Shown: positions 22,245 to 53,398, numbered from the stretch's first letter. The stretch: DNA of 64,000 bases from Scylla paramamosain (GCF_035594125.1 NC_087156.1:20694497-20758496), one strand, 5' to 3'. Notes: a model not told the origin generated them from the letters alone. Numbers and translations are program-made.

Positions 22245-22772
22245 TGTAGCCACACCGACTGGGCATCAATTGGCTCTCAGGTGATCTGTTTTACTGATCA
22301 CACCCATCATCGTAGGGTCGAGGAAAGGCAGTTCTCCCTGACACATTTATTGATGAGGTAGGCATGACCGTAAGAACTGCGAACAAGTTCTCGGTCTCAA
22401 TTTCTTACAAAATAACATTATACACTGATATTAAACACTTTCAACATATTACAATATTCATTAACAATACATGCAATTAACTTGGCACTATGACAATCAG
22501 TTTTTACTACAAAATTTAAGTATTTACCTCGGTCACCATCCTGCCCGTCTTTGTCTGAGCGCGACTTTGCCGTGAGTGATGCCCGCAGGCGACCAGCAGG
22601 TTAACCCCACACTACCAACAAGAGAGCATCGGCTTTGGTGCTTAATATAGCATTGAATACTGATACTTACACATATTACACGTTTTCATGCAAACAGAAA
22701 ACTATTGAACATTTCACTTATAAATGCCAAGGAATAATGACGTGAGGTACATACGCTTTACATACAGTAACA
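22245..22772 (-). repeat. 5' LTR of the BEL/Pao-like element
   Basis: 528 bp. On the minus strand it begins TGTTACTG and ends GGCTACA. Followed by about 270 bp of leader before the Gag region. Confidence 0.9.
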
Positions 22773-24440
22773 CGCCCCTCAGCCAAAGTAACATTCAGAT
22801 TTTCCAGCTCCAATTCACCAACAAACTCTCCAAGCATTTCACTATTCCTGTTCACCTGTTCCCCCAGTATTCCCACCTGTGCATTCATGTCACCCATAAC
22901 TAGCACTCTCTCCTCTCCATGCTCTCTCACAACTTTCTTAAAGTATGTCATACTTCCTCCTATTTTCCCTCTCTGCTCTTTCACCCATGACAGTCATGTA
23001 CGCTACCACTAGTACCACCTTCTCTGGTCTGCCACGACCATCCATGCATTCCACTCTGACTGCAAGCACATCCTCACTACTTGTACACTCCCCCACATCA
23101 ATCTCCTCTACTTTCAGTCCTCTTTCTTATAGAGTAGGGCTAAGCCTCCTCCCAGTGTTTCCTGTGCCTTATGCCCCTTTCCAATCATAACATACTCGCA
23201 TCCCTCCATTCGTACATCATCTCTCAGGTGAGTCTGAGTGAGCCCAACTAAGTCGAACCTCCACTCCCTGAGCTCCTTGCATACATCCTCAAACTTGCCC
23301 ACACCCCATCCTCTCACATTCATACAGCCAATCTTCACACATTTACTTGCCTGGTTAGTCCCTTTTCTTCCATGTTCGCTGACATCAGTGGATCCTCCTC
23401 GTCATGCCTCGTCCACAAAACACACCTGCCTCGCCCTCATCCACTCGGCCAGTCGACGTCCTAGCCTCTCATTCCCGTTGTGGTTGAGGTGGACCCCGTC
23501 TCTTCAGAACAATTTGTCCTGGTTGAGGATCCCATCCATGTCTAGGAAGCTCACGTTGCCCTTCTTCTCTGCCATCCATTCCATCTTGACCTTCATGAGT
23601 TTCATGCATATCTTGCGGTTCGTTTCTCTTCTGACCTTCTCGTACTGCACTCCTTCCCGTGGGCGCCGCAGGACCCCACCACGGCCACACACATCTTTTC
23701 TTCTGCTGCTCTCACTGCTTCTATCACTTCCTTTACTGTGTCTTCAGCACCTGCCTCTACTAAGTTGTTGCCTCCTCCTTGGATAACTAGCAGGCTTCTC
23801 TCTTCCATTTCTTGTACTTCTTCCTTGATTTTCCTCTTGACGTCTTGGATCTTAGCACCTCCCATGCTGGTGCACTCAATTTCCCTTCTCACAAAGTCGG
23901 GAGTCTTCCTTGCCATGCTGTCTCCAATGACACGTACTGGGGCTTTCTTGATTACCATTCTCTTCTTCCTTGGGCGTCTGTCTGTTCTGGCCACTTCCAC
24001 CACTTCTTGCTGGTCTTTTCTCTCTTCAATCTTCGTCGTCTGTGCTTCTGCCTCTTTCATCAAGTTTTCTGTCTGGGTGCTCTGCTCCACTCTCTCTTCT
24101 TTTTCTTCATCCTGGTTCATCCACTCATTGAGGCTCTTGCCCAGGCACTCCCTGCAGAGGAACACCAGAAGCTCGAACCCCAGCGCCTTCATGATGGCCT
24201 CCTTCATGCCCACACAGGAGCCACAGCCCTTTGCCTGTTCGCCACACTCTCCTCGCATGAACCACACGCACTCATCACCATTTTCAGGATATTTCAGCAC
24301 ACAGGCAAGAGAAAATAACCCACAAAACTCAGAGAAAACTCTGAGAGCAAGGCAAAGCCATTTGTACCAGGAGAGGTAATGGTATATCATGATCTTTGTT
24401 ACTACTTGGGAAAATTTGAGTTCTATGGCTAGAAGCAATC
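22773..24440 (-). mobile_element. LINE A, 5' part: ORF1 with SGNH-esterase-like domain and endonuclease N-terminus
   Basis: Minus strand. ORF1 (from about 24438) begins with a Cys-rich segment (ECVWFMRGECGEQAKGCGSC, LCRECL) that could be a zinc finger, then a charged linker and RKKR. SGNH-hydrolase blocks follow: VRVIGDSMARK (GDS, block I), LVIQGGGNNLV (block III) and, after a frame change, DGVHLNHNGNERLG (block V Asp-x-x-His). ORF2 starts near 23338 with an APE-type endonuclease (KIGCMNVRGWG, VGLTQTHL). It reaches the LTR-element border at 22773 after another frameshift near 23110. ORF1 esterases are known from CR1-type LINEs. Clade assignment is inference. Confidence 0.8.
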
Positions 24441-24688
24441 TCTTAATTCAAACCATAAGTATTCTAGTAAATGCTTAGTGTTATTCACAATGATGTTTAC
24501 TTTTCATCCTCCGTATAGCAAAGGGATGTAGGAAAGAAATGGCAGGAAGATAAAAAAAATAAATAAATAATGCTATGGCATCTGTACGCTGTTCTTTCAA
24601 GGCTAAAACTGCTTTGTTTCTACACCATTTCTCTTTCTGCACTTCTTTATTTCCTAGTTTGTTCATGCGCATTATTCCATGCACGAGT

Positions 24689-24726
<38 letters not shown>

Positions 24727-24746
24727 TTACCACCACTACTACTACA
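24689..24746. repeat. (CTA)n trinucleotide microsatellite
   Basis: CTA repeats with a few ATTACCAC interruptions. A (CA)n tract follows at about 24779-24801. Confidence 0.95.
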
Positions 24747-24801
24747 ATATCTCCATCATAATCCCCTCTTAATCTTATCACACACACACACACACACACA
24801 C

Positions 24802-25060
24802 CAACACCAACCAAGGAGACCCGGGTTCGAATCCCGGGCGCGGCGAGCCTCTTAATGTGTAGTCCCTGTTCACCTAGCAACAAGTAGGTACGGGATGTAA
24901 CCCGAGGGGTTGTGACCTCGCTGTCCCGGTGTGTGGTGTGTCAGTGGTCTCAGTCCTACCCAAAGATCAGTCACTATGAGCTCTGAGCTCTTTCCGTAGG
25001 AGAACGGCTAGCTGGGTGACCAGTAGACGGCCGTATGTGAATCACACACACACGTCTTGC
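24802..25060 (+). mobile_element. tRNA-derived SINE, 5'-truncated
   Basis: The RNA polymerase III B-box GGTTCGAATCC lies at 24824-24834 inside a T-arm-like stem (CCGGGTTCGAATCCCGGG). The core CAAGTAGGTACGGGATGTAA follows, then GAGGGGTTGTGACCTCGC. The same core recurs at 51713-51830 and, reversed, at 63663-63712. The A-box part is missing and is replaced by a (CA)n tract, so it is a SINE copy rather than a tRNA gene. Confidence 0.75.
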
Positions 25061-25260
25061 AGGCCTTTTATTACGGGTCGCTTAACTATCAGTAATATCA
25101 TGCCAGTTTTAATTATCTGTATGTTTAATTTCCATCAGTCCTGCTTCATCTTTTGAGAGAGAGAGAGAGAGAGAATAGCACCCACGTTCATAAATAGCGT
25201 ATCTAACAAGCATTTATGAGCTTTCACTTCAAAGAATAAGCCCCATCACTGATCTTGTGA

Positions 25261-25282
25261 AGTGGTTCACCTTGTGAACCAC
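25261..25282. other. Perfect palindrome GTGGTTCAC-CTT-GTGAACCAC
   Basis: Nine-base inverted arms with a 3-base spacer. The geometry resembles an inverted-repeat hormone-receptor half-site pair, but nothing else supports regulation. It starts the 101-bp tandem repeat. Confidence 0.5.
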
Positions 25283-25475
25283 TGAATGAAACACTGCAGC
25301 CGTGTCCTCGTAGGTTCCTTGTGCACGTGATGAACTTGTCAGGTGTACGGGTTAGACAAGTGCTTCAGAATCTTGCGAATCCCTGAATGAAACACTGTTG
25401 CCGCGTCCTGATAGACTGCTTGTGCGTTTAACGAGCGTGTCAGTTGCATGGCTTATAGAGCGCTCCTTAGGATGA
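25270..25475. repeat. Diverged two-copy tandem repeat, period 101 bp
   Basis: GAATGAAACACTG at 25284 and 25385 open parallel stretches that share (GCCG)(T/C)GTCCT, CTTGTGC and GTCAG. Each copy ends near a CGCTCC or GTGCTTC block. Divergence is substantial. Confidence 0.7.
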
Positions 25476-25502
25476 CGTGAAAAAGTTATCGGACCCGAAA
25501 AA

Positions 25503-25504
<2 letters not shown>

Positions 25505-25596
<92 letters not shown>
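25505..25596. repeat. (AT)n microsatellite
   Basis: About 92 bp of AT dinucleotides. Confidence 0.98.
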
Positions 25597-25599
<3 letters not shown>

Positions 25600-26133
25600 T
25601 CTTTTAAAAAAGTTCATAATGAAATTCCCCGAGGAACAAGTACCTGTCCTAACACTCGTGCCAAGTGGCAGCATCCAGCTCCCTGTTGAAACTATATCCT
25701 TCATTCAATCGGTTTTCCATTTCACTGTTATAATAATTGGAAATATTATGCATGTGTTGTGCCTTCCTCCTTCATAGTTAATGAAAATGATGGTATGTTG
25801 TAATACAAGAAACAATATCTATAGAACGATGCTTACACTTGCAGAGAGAAGTTATAAAGTGTCTTTTCAGTGAGCGAAGGGAAAGGGGTAGGAGAAAAAG
25901 AAGAGGAGGAGGTCAAGTGGAATGCCCGACCCGAGAGGTGTCGTCCGGTTGGCCAGCAGCCCTCGTTTAGCGCCTCGCGCCTCACATCACAACTACCCAC
26001 AATAACCCAACAGTAGTTCACTTCCCAAACAACACCACCGTGATTTCATTCCAATTACCACTCGTAGTCGTGCAACCATGCTGAAGGACGCCGACTGCAG
26101 ACTGGCCGGACAGGCCTCTCCATCAGATTCCTT

Positions 26134-26300
26134 TTAATTGCTGTCATTAGACACATCGCTGGTCTTATCAGTATCTTCGCCCTCATCTTCATCAATGCTG
26201 CTATCAAATAAGTGACGAATATCCAACACATGCCCTGGAACACCATCAACATTTGTTGACGTTATACCCGTCACTCTTCTAGGGGTCCATCTACGTGCAA
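26134..26300 (-). other. Open segment of unknown origin
   Basis: The minus-strand frame reads RRWTPRRVTGITSTNVDGVP and then an acidic end (SSIDEDEGEDTDKTSD) before a stop at 26134. It looks like the C-terminus of a transposase or a Pol polyprotein, but I cannot name the family. It abuts the palindromic 15-mer element. Confidence 0.25.
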
Positions 26301-26376
26301 CCAGAATCCAAAGAAAGATATATATCTTTCTCTGGATAAACTCTGTGTGATGGACTGGTAGTGACTGGTGGGTGTA

Positions 26377-26795
26377 GGACGATTTGGCCACGGATGATTT
26401 GCCCACGGACAATTTGGCCACGGGATGTCACCGTAGGACGTTTTGGCCACGGGAACTTCCCAAGGTGGACGTTTTGGCCATGAAACATATTTACTGTAAT
26501 ATATATTATATTTTGTATTATTTACATATTTTCACAATTATTATTAATATTCGTATTTATTACCTAACCTAACCTAACCTAACCTAACCTAACCTAACAG
26601 ATTAGAGAACTTTTTTGGATAATAAAACAGACTAAAGATTTTTTCCTTTACTTAATAAGCAAGCTACTAAGTGCAATAGATTCCTAGTATTTTCTCCCGT
26701 GGCCAAAATGTCCTACCCACCGTGGCCAAAACGTCCTAGGGTGACATCCCGTGGCCAAATCGTCCGTGGCCAAATCGTCCGTGGCCAAATTGTCC
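26377..26795. mobile_element. Palindromic element built of inverted 15-mer arrays
   Basis: The left arm has five 15-mers of the form GGAC(G/A)(A/T)TTTGGCCAC at 26377, 26392, 26407, 26436 and 26467. A GGGATGTCACCGTA spacer lies between units 3 and 4. The right arm mirrors this exactly: GTGGCCAAA..GTCC at 26699, 26722, 26751, 26766 and 26781, with TAGGGTGACATCCC between. The roughly 215-bp loop is AT-rich and holds the (CCTAA)n block. No coding capacity; a non-autonomous inverted-repeat element is the likely class. Confidence 0.85.
26562..26598. repeat. Interstitial telomere-like (CCTAA)n
   Basis: About seven CCTAA units (TTAGG on the other strand), the ancestral arthropod telomere motif, in the loop of the palindromic element. 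Confidence 0.95.
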
Positions 26796-27654
26796 GGATT
26801 CCGTGACGGGTACCCTCACAGTTTTTTTTTTTTTTTTCTCTCTCTCTCTCTGTCACTTTAGCGTGGGTATTATTAGGCTTGTTTAGCCCTTCTTATAGGT
26901 CTGGTCAAAGACTATATAAGGTTTGGCTAGCTGGGTCGGCGCATGTACATAAACCAAAGAGGTTTATGCCTCCATAGCATAAACTTATGTTGCATCTGAT
27001 TCCAGTTAAATACATATTAACGTTTATAAAATTTTGCCCCATATATTACTGTCAGGATCTAAAACATGAATACTCCTGATAATTTTTAATCAGCCTGTCT
27101 ACTGATTTATGACATTTATGGATTGGGTTGCTTTAAAATTACGTCAATCTGTTTAATGTATAGCTAAAAACTATAACAAAAATGTCAGTTAAGAGAGCTA
27201 TAAAAATATCTATTCAAATGTTTATTGTGTTAATATATTTTTTTCTTTGACCCAGCAGTAATTTTGTAGCTTACTTTTTAAAATGCCTCACCAAAATAAC
27301 TACACATATTGACTATAAATCACCTGAAATATCCTTTTTTTACACCCTACCAGTTATTGTATTCCTTCCTTCCAAAAATACAGCAAAAACACACAATGAA
27401 GAAGACAAAAATAGTGAAATACACAGCAGAAGCACCGAAACAAGTCTAATCAAACTCCACCCACGCTTTACCCATGCATTTCCTGGGAGACATATTGATG
27501 TATCCTGGCAATATGTGACTTGGTTAATCTTTTCAGAGGCATAACACGAGTATATGACGTATAAAATAGAAGCAAAGGTGGGCCGAGATGGAGGACCTGC
27601 CGGCGTGACCCTCGGGTGACTTGCACGAGGACACAAGAAGAAGAAGCAAATATC

Positions 27655-48000
<20,346 letters not shown>

Positions 48001-48516
48001 TGAATGTTGCTTATAGGACAAAGTTTATAGGAGTTCCTTGACTTGTTGAGGACATCTTGTTGGATAACACCACACATTTATTGTTCAATAGTTAAGGTAT
48101 TTTGAAAATTATATCTATCTCAAAGTGTCTTATATACTGAGGTGTGAAGTTGTATGTTTAATGGTATATAGTGATGGGATTTCTCTCTGTCTCTCTCTCC
48201 TGCTAAATGCATTTAGCTGTGGATTGGATTTATATATTTCTGTTATTTTTTAGTTGGAGATGAGAATGATAATTTGTTTTATTGGTGGCATAAAATGTGA
48301 AGCAAAAAGGCCTTTGTTTTGGATGCCATAAAACTTAGGTGTATTATATTCATTTCAAATATTTTCTTGCATCCTGTTATGTTGAATACAGACAGATTTC
48401 TCTTTAACTTCATTTCAACCACATTCATAGTATTTAAGCTTGAATTGGTTTCCTTTCTGAGTAATGTATATTCCAGGAACTTCATGTATAACTGCTTATT
48501 CATTTGATCATATTCC

Positions 48517-48558
<42 letters not shown>

Positions 48559-48623
48559 GATCATCATCATCATTGTCATAAGATTTTTTCCATGTGTGTG
48601 TGTGTGTGTGTGCGCACTTGCAC

Positions 48624-48662
<39 letters not shown>

Positions 48663-48680
48663 CGTGCGTGCGTGCGTGCG
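48517..48680. repeat. Compound (TTA)n / (GT)n microsatellites
   Basis: (TTA)n at 48517-48558, then GT-rich repeats with CGTG variants to 48680. Confidence 0.95.
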
Positions 48681-50208
48681 TGCTCGCCAATACTTATGCT
48701 TATGGGATGTGTGTTTTAACAACTGAGTTAAAATTCATGCATTTAGTCATAATTGTGCCATTTATCACTTCACCTCTCCCATGTCCCTATAAGGACAACT
48801 GCATGTACATATTTATAATGCTTACATCCTTATTAGAACAATATCACACATATAACCTGTGAGGATAATGGTACTGGTCCATTTATTTTGAAGCCCTGTG
48901 AACACCTGGTGTATTTGGACAGTGATGAGTGCTGGTCTTCCTTTCTCAAATGCTAGACCACCATTTCACCTGAAGCTCATGCCTGGTCAATGTATCTCCT
49001 TATTTTGTCTCCACATGTCTGTGGGAATTTTCACCACAGAACTAGACATTTACAGGATAAGGTTAAATAACTCAGGTTCATTTCTATATCCATATTTACC
49101 TCATATGCATTGTTGCAAGATGGTTTTCATAGTGATAGTAAGTAATGTTGATCCTGCAATACTAAGGATATTTAAAAGCAGCCCAGATGGCTCTTTTGTG
49201 AAATACAGTAAGACCCATTTTATCAGGAAGGGCAATATGGATCAAGTGATTTTCTGAATAAAAAGATGTCAGGTGATCTATAACAGAATATCCTTTATAT
49301 AGATTGAATTGACGAGAAAGAAAAAACTGGAGCATCCATGTTCAGCACTATTACATTCCTGCCAAAGTTGTTAATGTATTTGCAGCATAAACTTATTAAT
49401 GGTGGCCTTATTTCTTTTTTTGTTTATTTATTCATTTATTTATTTTTTTTTTTATTGATTTTTTTGCAGGGTAACCACAGAGACTTACCAAATACTTATA
49501 ATTATGTTTCAAAAGCCATTTAATCACTTGTGTTTGTAGACATACCTCCAGGTGATGTCACCTCTGCAATGAAGGAGAATGCCTTCAACTCAGATCACAA
49601 AATTATGTCCTTGCCTAAAGTATTGTGTTCTTTGCCTTTTTTTTTTTTTTTATAATGTTATTATAATTGTTCTGCTAAGAGTTTAATTATAGGGGGATGA
49701 AAATGTAGGTTATTTCTAACAGGAACAATTAACATTAGCCATCAGATTCTAACCTAGAAATGAAACAAGTATAAACAAATTTATTACAAACTTTCTTATG
49801 TTATTCTTTGATCCTCTTGGCCTCACCAGCAGCAGCTGAAGAGAATGAGGAGTTCATGTATTAGTAAATTTGTCAGGTCACTATAGTCTGTTGACATCCA
49901 AGACTGAGTGGAGGTTAAAGAGTTAGCTGATCTTTAGAAGTAAGCATTAGGTAAACTTTAGAAGCAAGCATAAGGCAAACTCCTCCACAAACCTACTGTG
50001 AGCTAACCTCTCTATGCCACATGTTTAAGCTTGTATATTTCTCATTATTTTGTTTGCTTTTGATACATAATATATTGTTCATATATTTTTATCTATCTAT
50101 ACACCAGGCTGATATCTCTCTCAAAGTGGAATAGGTGAGACAAGTGAAATTAAAATTATGATGCATTAGAACTTTGTTGAGTAGATTTCAATTTGATTAA
50201 GATTAAAG

Positions 50209-50274
50209 TATGAATAAAAAAGGGTTGAATAAAACTGTTTGTATGAATAAAAAAGGGTTGAATAAAACTGTTTG
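50209..50274. repeat. Perfect 33-bp direct duplication
   Basis: The unit beginning TATGAATAAAAAAGGGTTGA occurs twice in direct succession (50209-50241, 50242-50274). Confidence 0.95.
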
Positions 50275-51251
50275 GACACTTTTTTATGTGATCATCATGC
50301 CAGTGTAAAAATAAATTATGGAGTCTAACAGCAAGCTTCTTTGAACATGAAAAGGATGTTCCATTCCTACACCATCTGTGTTTCTGTATTTTTATGTATG
50401 TGCTGGTTCAGCAGGTTACATTCATATGCATGATGTTAAAAAAATAAAATAAAAAAATAAATAAAATATGCACAGTAAAAGAATTGATACATATAAATCA
50501 TTATGATTAAGGTAAAAAAAAATCAATAAATAAAAAGTAATGTACATAGACAAGCAAGTGTGAACTGAACCAACCACCGTTTCTGACTAATTGCACATAA
50601 CTTGTTCACTTATGTTACTGCATTATGTGGGTGGATAAGAGTGTGTAAAAAGAAAAAAAGGAAAATTCATGGAATATTAAGAATTCTTAAGAACTTATCT
50701 GCTAACTCGGGAACAGGCAGGTGATATTTCATCTCTGCTTTCTCAGTATGAGTTCACATTAGATAGGTTGGACTTTCTAAAACCTATCTCCACTCGATTC
50801 CTTTTCCTGTCTTGGACACAAGGTAGTCAAATCACAAGATAATTTTTTGGGTCTTTTATCACAGTTACCCTATCAATCTTGGTGGAGAGTAAAGGAGAGT
50901 TTATCAGTAGAAGTCAAGATCACCTGTTTCTACCTGAAGATTTGCACTTATTGGAACTGTCAAAATTCATCACTATTTCATTTCCACTTTTTCACTTAAA
51001 GCTTAGGCTTGCTATAGCTCAGGTTTGTAGTACATCTAAAAAGCAAAAAAAAGATTATTTTCTAAGTGTTCAGTACTCATATAAGCCAGTGCCACAGATT
51101 AGTGCCTGAACAATCTCAATATTCTTACAAAAATTTTTTTTCCTTGTATATTTTTTCAAAGCATTGTTTGCTTTCAGAAGGGACATGAATGAGAGATATC
51201 CTCTTCATGGGGTCTGACTGTCTCTGTGGGATTAATTCTTGCTTCCTTTAA

Positions 51252-51701
51252 CTAATGTATAAAGTAAACTAAATTGGTGTAGAAGGGGGGGCGGAAGGGC
51301 CTGGCACATCCATACTGCCAGGACACCAGTCCAGCCAGGTATGGGTCAGAGGCAGCATAGCAGGTGAGGGGACTTCCAGTGTTACTCTCACAGACACCTG
51401 TGCCACCCTCCTCATACCCTGCACACACCATGTATTCAGTAACATCAAACACTCCTTCTAAAGTTTTGCTGCAATCATCATGAGACCAGATTGGTAATGT
51501 TATTTTGTAAGGAACATCTGCCTTCTCACCAACCTCCCCTGGCAGTGTCACTCCCTACTATGGCTGCACGTACTTGTTGAAATGGAGTTGTTCTGTTAAC
51601 TTGATGATGGCAAGATCATTCTTAAATGTTATTGCATCATATTTTGGATGTTCACTGCCATCATAGACACTGCGACAGTGTTTGCCTTCCACCACCACCA
51701 C
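51252..51701 (-). pseudogene. Trypsin-like serine protease relic
   Basis: The minus-strand reading begins after an acceptor-like TTGTAG with VVVVEGKHCRSVYDGSEHPK. It continues with KNDLAIIKL, which holds the catalytic Asp block, then hits two consecutive TAG stops after FNKYVQP. It reopens as GVTLPGEVGEKADVPY, DCSKTLEGVFDVTEYMVCAG and LAGLVSWQYGCARPFRPPFY, a clear S1 protease C-terminus. The GDSGGP serine motif reads SNTGSP, so the nucleophile Ser is Thr. With the two stops this is a pseudogene, probably of a clip or trypsin-like protease or protease homologue. No His-box exon was found upstream, where a SINE sits immediately adjacent. Confidence 0.8.
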
Positions 51702-51712
51702 CTACAAGGATC

Positions 51713-51826
51713 AGTGATTCAGTGGTAAAGTGTTGCCAGACCCCATACATGGTCTATAGTCCCAGCAGCAAGTAGGTACGTGATGTAACCTGAGGGGTTG
51801 TGACCTCGCTGTCCCGCATTTTTCCG

Positions 51827-51830
<4 letters not shown>
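51713..51830 (+). mobile_element. tRNA-derived SINE, second copy
   Basis: TCAGTGGTAAAGTG resembles an A-box region. The core CAAGTAGGTACGTGATGTAA and GAGGGGTTGTGACCTCGC match the 24802-25060 copy. Its 3' end runs into (AT)n. Confidence 0.7.

Positions 51831-51899
<69 letters not shown>
51831..51899. repeat. (AT)n microsatellite joining a SINE and a LINE
   Basis: 69 bp of AT between the 3' end of the plus-strand SINE and the 3' end of a minus-strand LINE copy. Confidence 0.97.
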
Positions 51900-51901
<2 letters not shown>

Positions 51902-52350
51902 GTAGGAGGGACACTGGCCAAGGAAAAAAAAAAAGCCCACCGAGATTCCAGTCCCAGAAAAGGGTCTAAAGCGGTAGTAAAAAATTGAAGGATAAGTGTC
52001 TTGAAATCTCCCTCTTGGAGGAATTCAAGTCATAGGAAGATGGAAATACAGAAGCAGGCAGGGAGTTCCAGAGTTTACCAGAGTATGGAATGAATGATTG
52101 AGAACAGTGGACAGAATAGAGGTGAAAGAAAGAAGAAAGTCTTGTGCAGCGAGGCTGCAGGAGGAGGGGAGGCATGCAGTTAGCAAGATCAGAAGAGCAG
52201 TTAGCATGAAAATAGCGATAGAAGATAGCTAGAGATGCAACATTGCGGCGATGAGAGAGAGGCTGAAGACAGTCAGTTAGAGGAGAGGAGTTGATGAGAC
52301 GAAAAGCTTTCGATTCCACCCTGTCTAGAAGAGCAGTATGAGTGGAATCC
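51897..52350 (-). mobile_element. Jockey/CR1-like LINE copy 2 (3' end only)
   Basis: Minus-strand ESKAFRLINSSPLTDCLQPL, then KLWNSLPASVFPSSYDLNS and the conserved 3' end TGTAGG.GGGACACTGGCCAAGG. Truncated upstream at the AGTATGAGTGGA point. Confidence 0.85.
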
Positions 52351-52794
52351 CCTCCCTACAATTGTATTATTCTTTCATGTGTTCTCCCTGACTCCTTCAT
52401 TTTCTTAATGCAAAATGAATGTTAACAGTATTATGCCTCTGAATTAACTGTTGCAAGAAAAAATACACATTTATTTTGTTCACCATGGCACAAATATAAT
52501 GTGTATTTACTATGGCACCTTATTAATTAATTTCTTTGGTAAAAAGATATACAAATACATCAGTAATACACAGTATGTTTTTTACTGTAAATAAATAGTG
52601 AGTATGGTAAATATGTGTATCCTTACAACAGAGGAATGTTTGTGATGTTAACTCCTCTTTAGATGATATACATACATGAATATTTCATATGTATTATTTC
52701 TAAAGCCACATTAATTACAACTGTATAGTGTATATATACACGTATTTACAAGGATGATAAATGAGTGCAGATAAAAAAATAGATGGCAAAGAGC

Positions 52795-52798
<4 letters not shown>

Positions 52799-52852
<54 letters not shown>
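52799..52852. repeat. (AT)n microsatellite
   Basis: 54 bp of AT dinucleotides. Confidence 0.97.
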
Positions 52853-52855
<3 letters not shown>

Positions 52856-53033
52856 AGGCCTATGAATTATCTATCAAAGTGTTGCTTCCTAAGCACATAT
52901 CATACAAGAATAACTAGAATGTATGAAAGAAAAAAATATTCTACATTCTACATAATGTGGTGGGAATCAATGCTTCATGCGTACATAACCCTGCTGATAC
53001 CCCCAAATGGCATATCATGCATCCTCTTCCCAA

Positions 53034-53271
53034 CTATACATCAATGATCCTAGTAGGAAAGGATGGCCATTTGGAAGGTAGAGAAATAATGTGAAGGAGT
53101 ATATGTATGAAAGAGGTGCAAGTAGTAGGGAAGAATTTCAGCGAATAAGGAGGAAATGTTTGGATGAGCAGAGGTGGAGGCTCTTCTGCCAAGACCACTA
53201 CATTCATGAACAATTCTGGAGGGAGCACAGCATCAAAGTAATACTTGTATGGATCTGCCAACCCTAAGTGA
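53034..53271 (-). other. Open segment with acceptor-like start, unidentified
   Basis: After a TTTTTTCACTTAG acceptor-like site, the minus strand reads GLADPYKYYFDAVLPPELF and stays open for over 70 codons with a Pro-rich stretch. No family recognised. Could be a terminal exon or chance. Confidence 0.2.
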
Positions 53272-53398
53272 AAAAATGGTATTAAATAAATAAATAACAT
53301 ATTCAACATGTCTCCTTGCAAGAAATAACAAATACAAAGATAAAGCTGTTGTTTGTATCATTTCCCCCTCCCTTCCAAATATAGCTTAATACAAAACC

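Larger units (their letters stand above)
17110..22772 (-). mobile_element. BEL/Pao-like LTR retrotransposon, defective, inserted in LINE A
   Basis: LTRs at 22245-22772 (5', minus orientation) and 17110-17635 (3') are about 527 bp and of TG...CA type. They differ at roughly 3% of sites plus a 2-bp indel. CGCCC is duplicated at both borders (17105-17109 and 22773-22777). The internal region encodes Gag, protease and RT but stops at about 17887, so RNase H and integrase are missing. A purine stretch (AGGGGAG) lies just before the 3' LTR. It splits the LINE A endonuclease between GRVT and WSARK, so it arrived later. Confidence 0.9.
48001..51250. other. 3' flank of the PSMD11-like gene; no further gene recognised
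   Basis: The 3' untranslated region must begin here, but no convincing AATAAA lies within the first kilobase; the first clear one is near 49256. Holds (TTA)n at 48517-48558, GT-rich repeats at 48593-48680 and the duplication at 50209-50274. Confidence 0.6.

Noticed and set aside
24824..24834. tRNA gene suggested by GGTTCGAATCC
   Set aside because: No matching A-box or acceptor stem, and the downstream core is repeated elsewhere, so it is a SINE.
48898..49257. 119-codon plus-strand ORF
   Set aside because: No family motif and no splice or promoter context; composition like flanking noncoding sequence.
49204..49300. Another Tigger-like terminus (CAGTAAGACCCATTTTATC)
   Set aside because: Only one end seen; no inverted partner found nearby.
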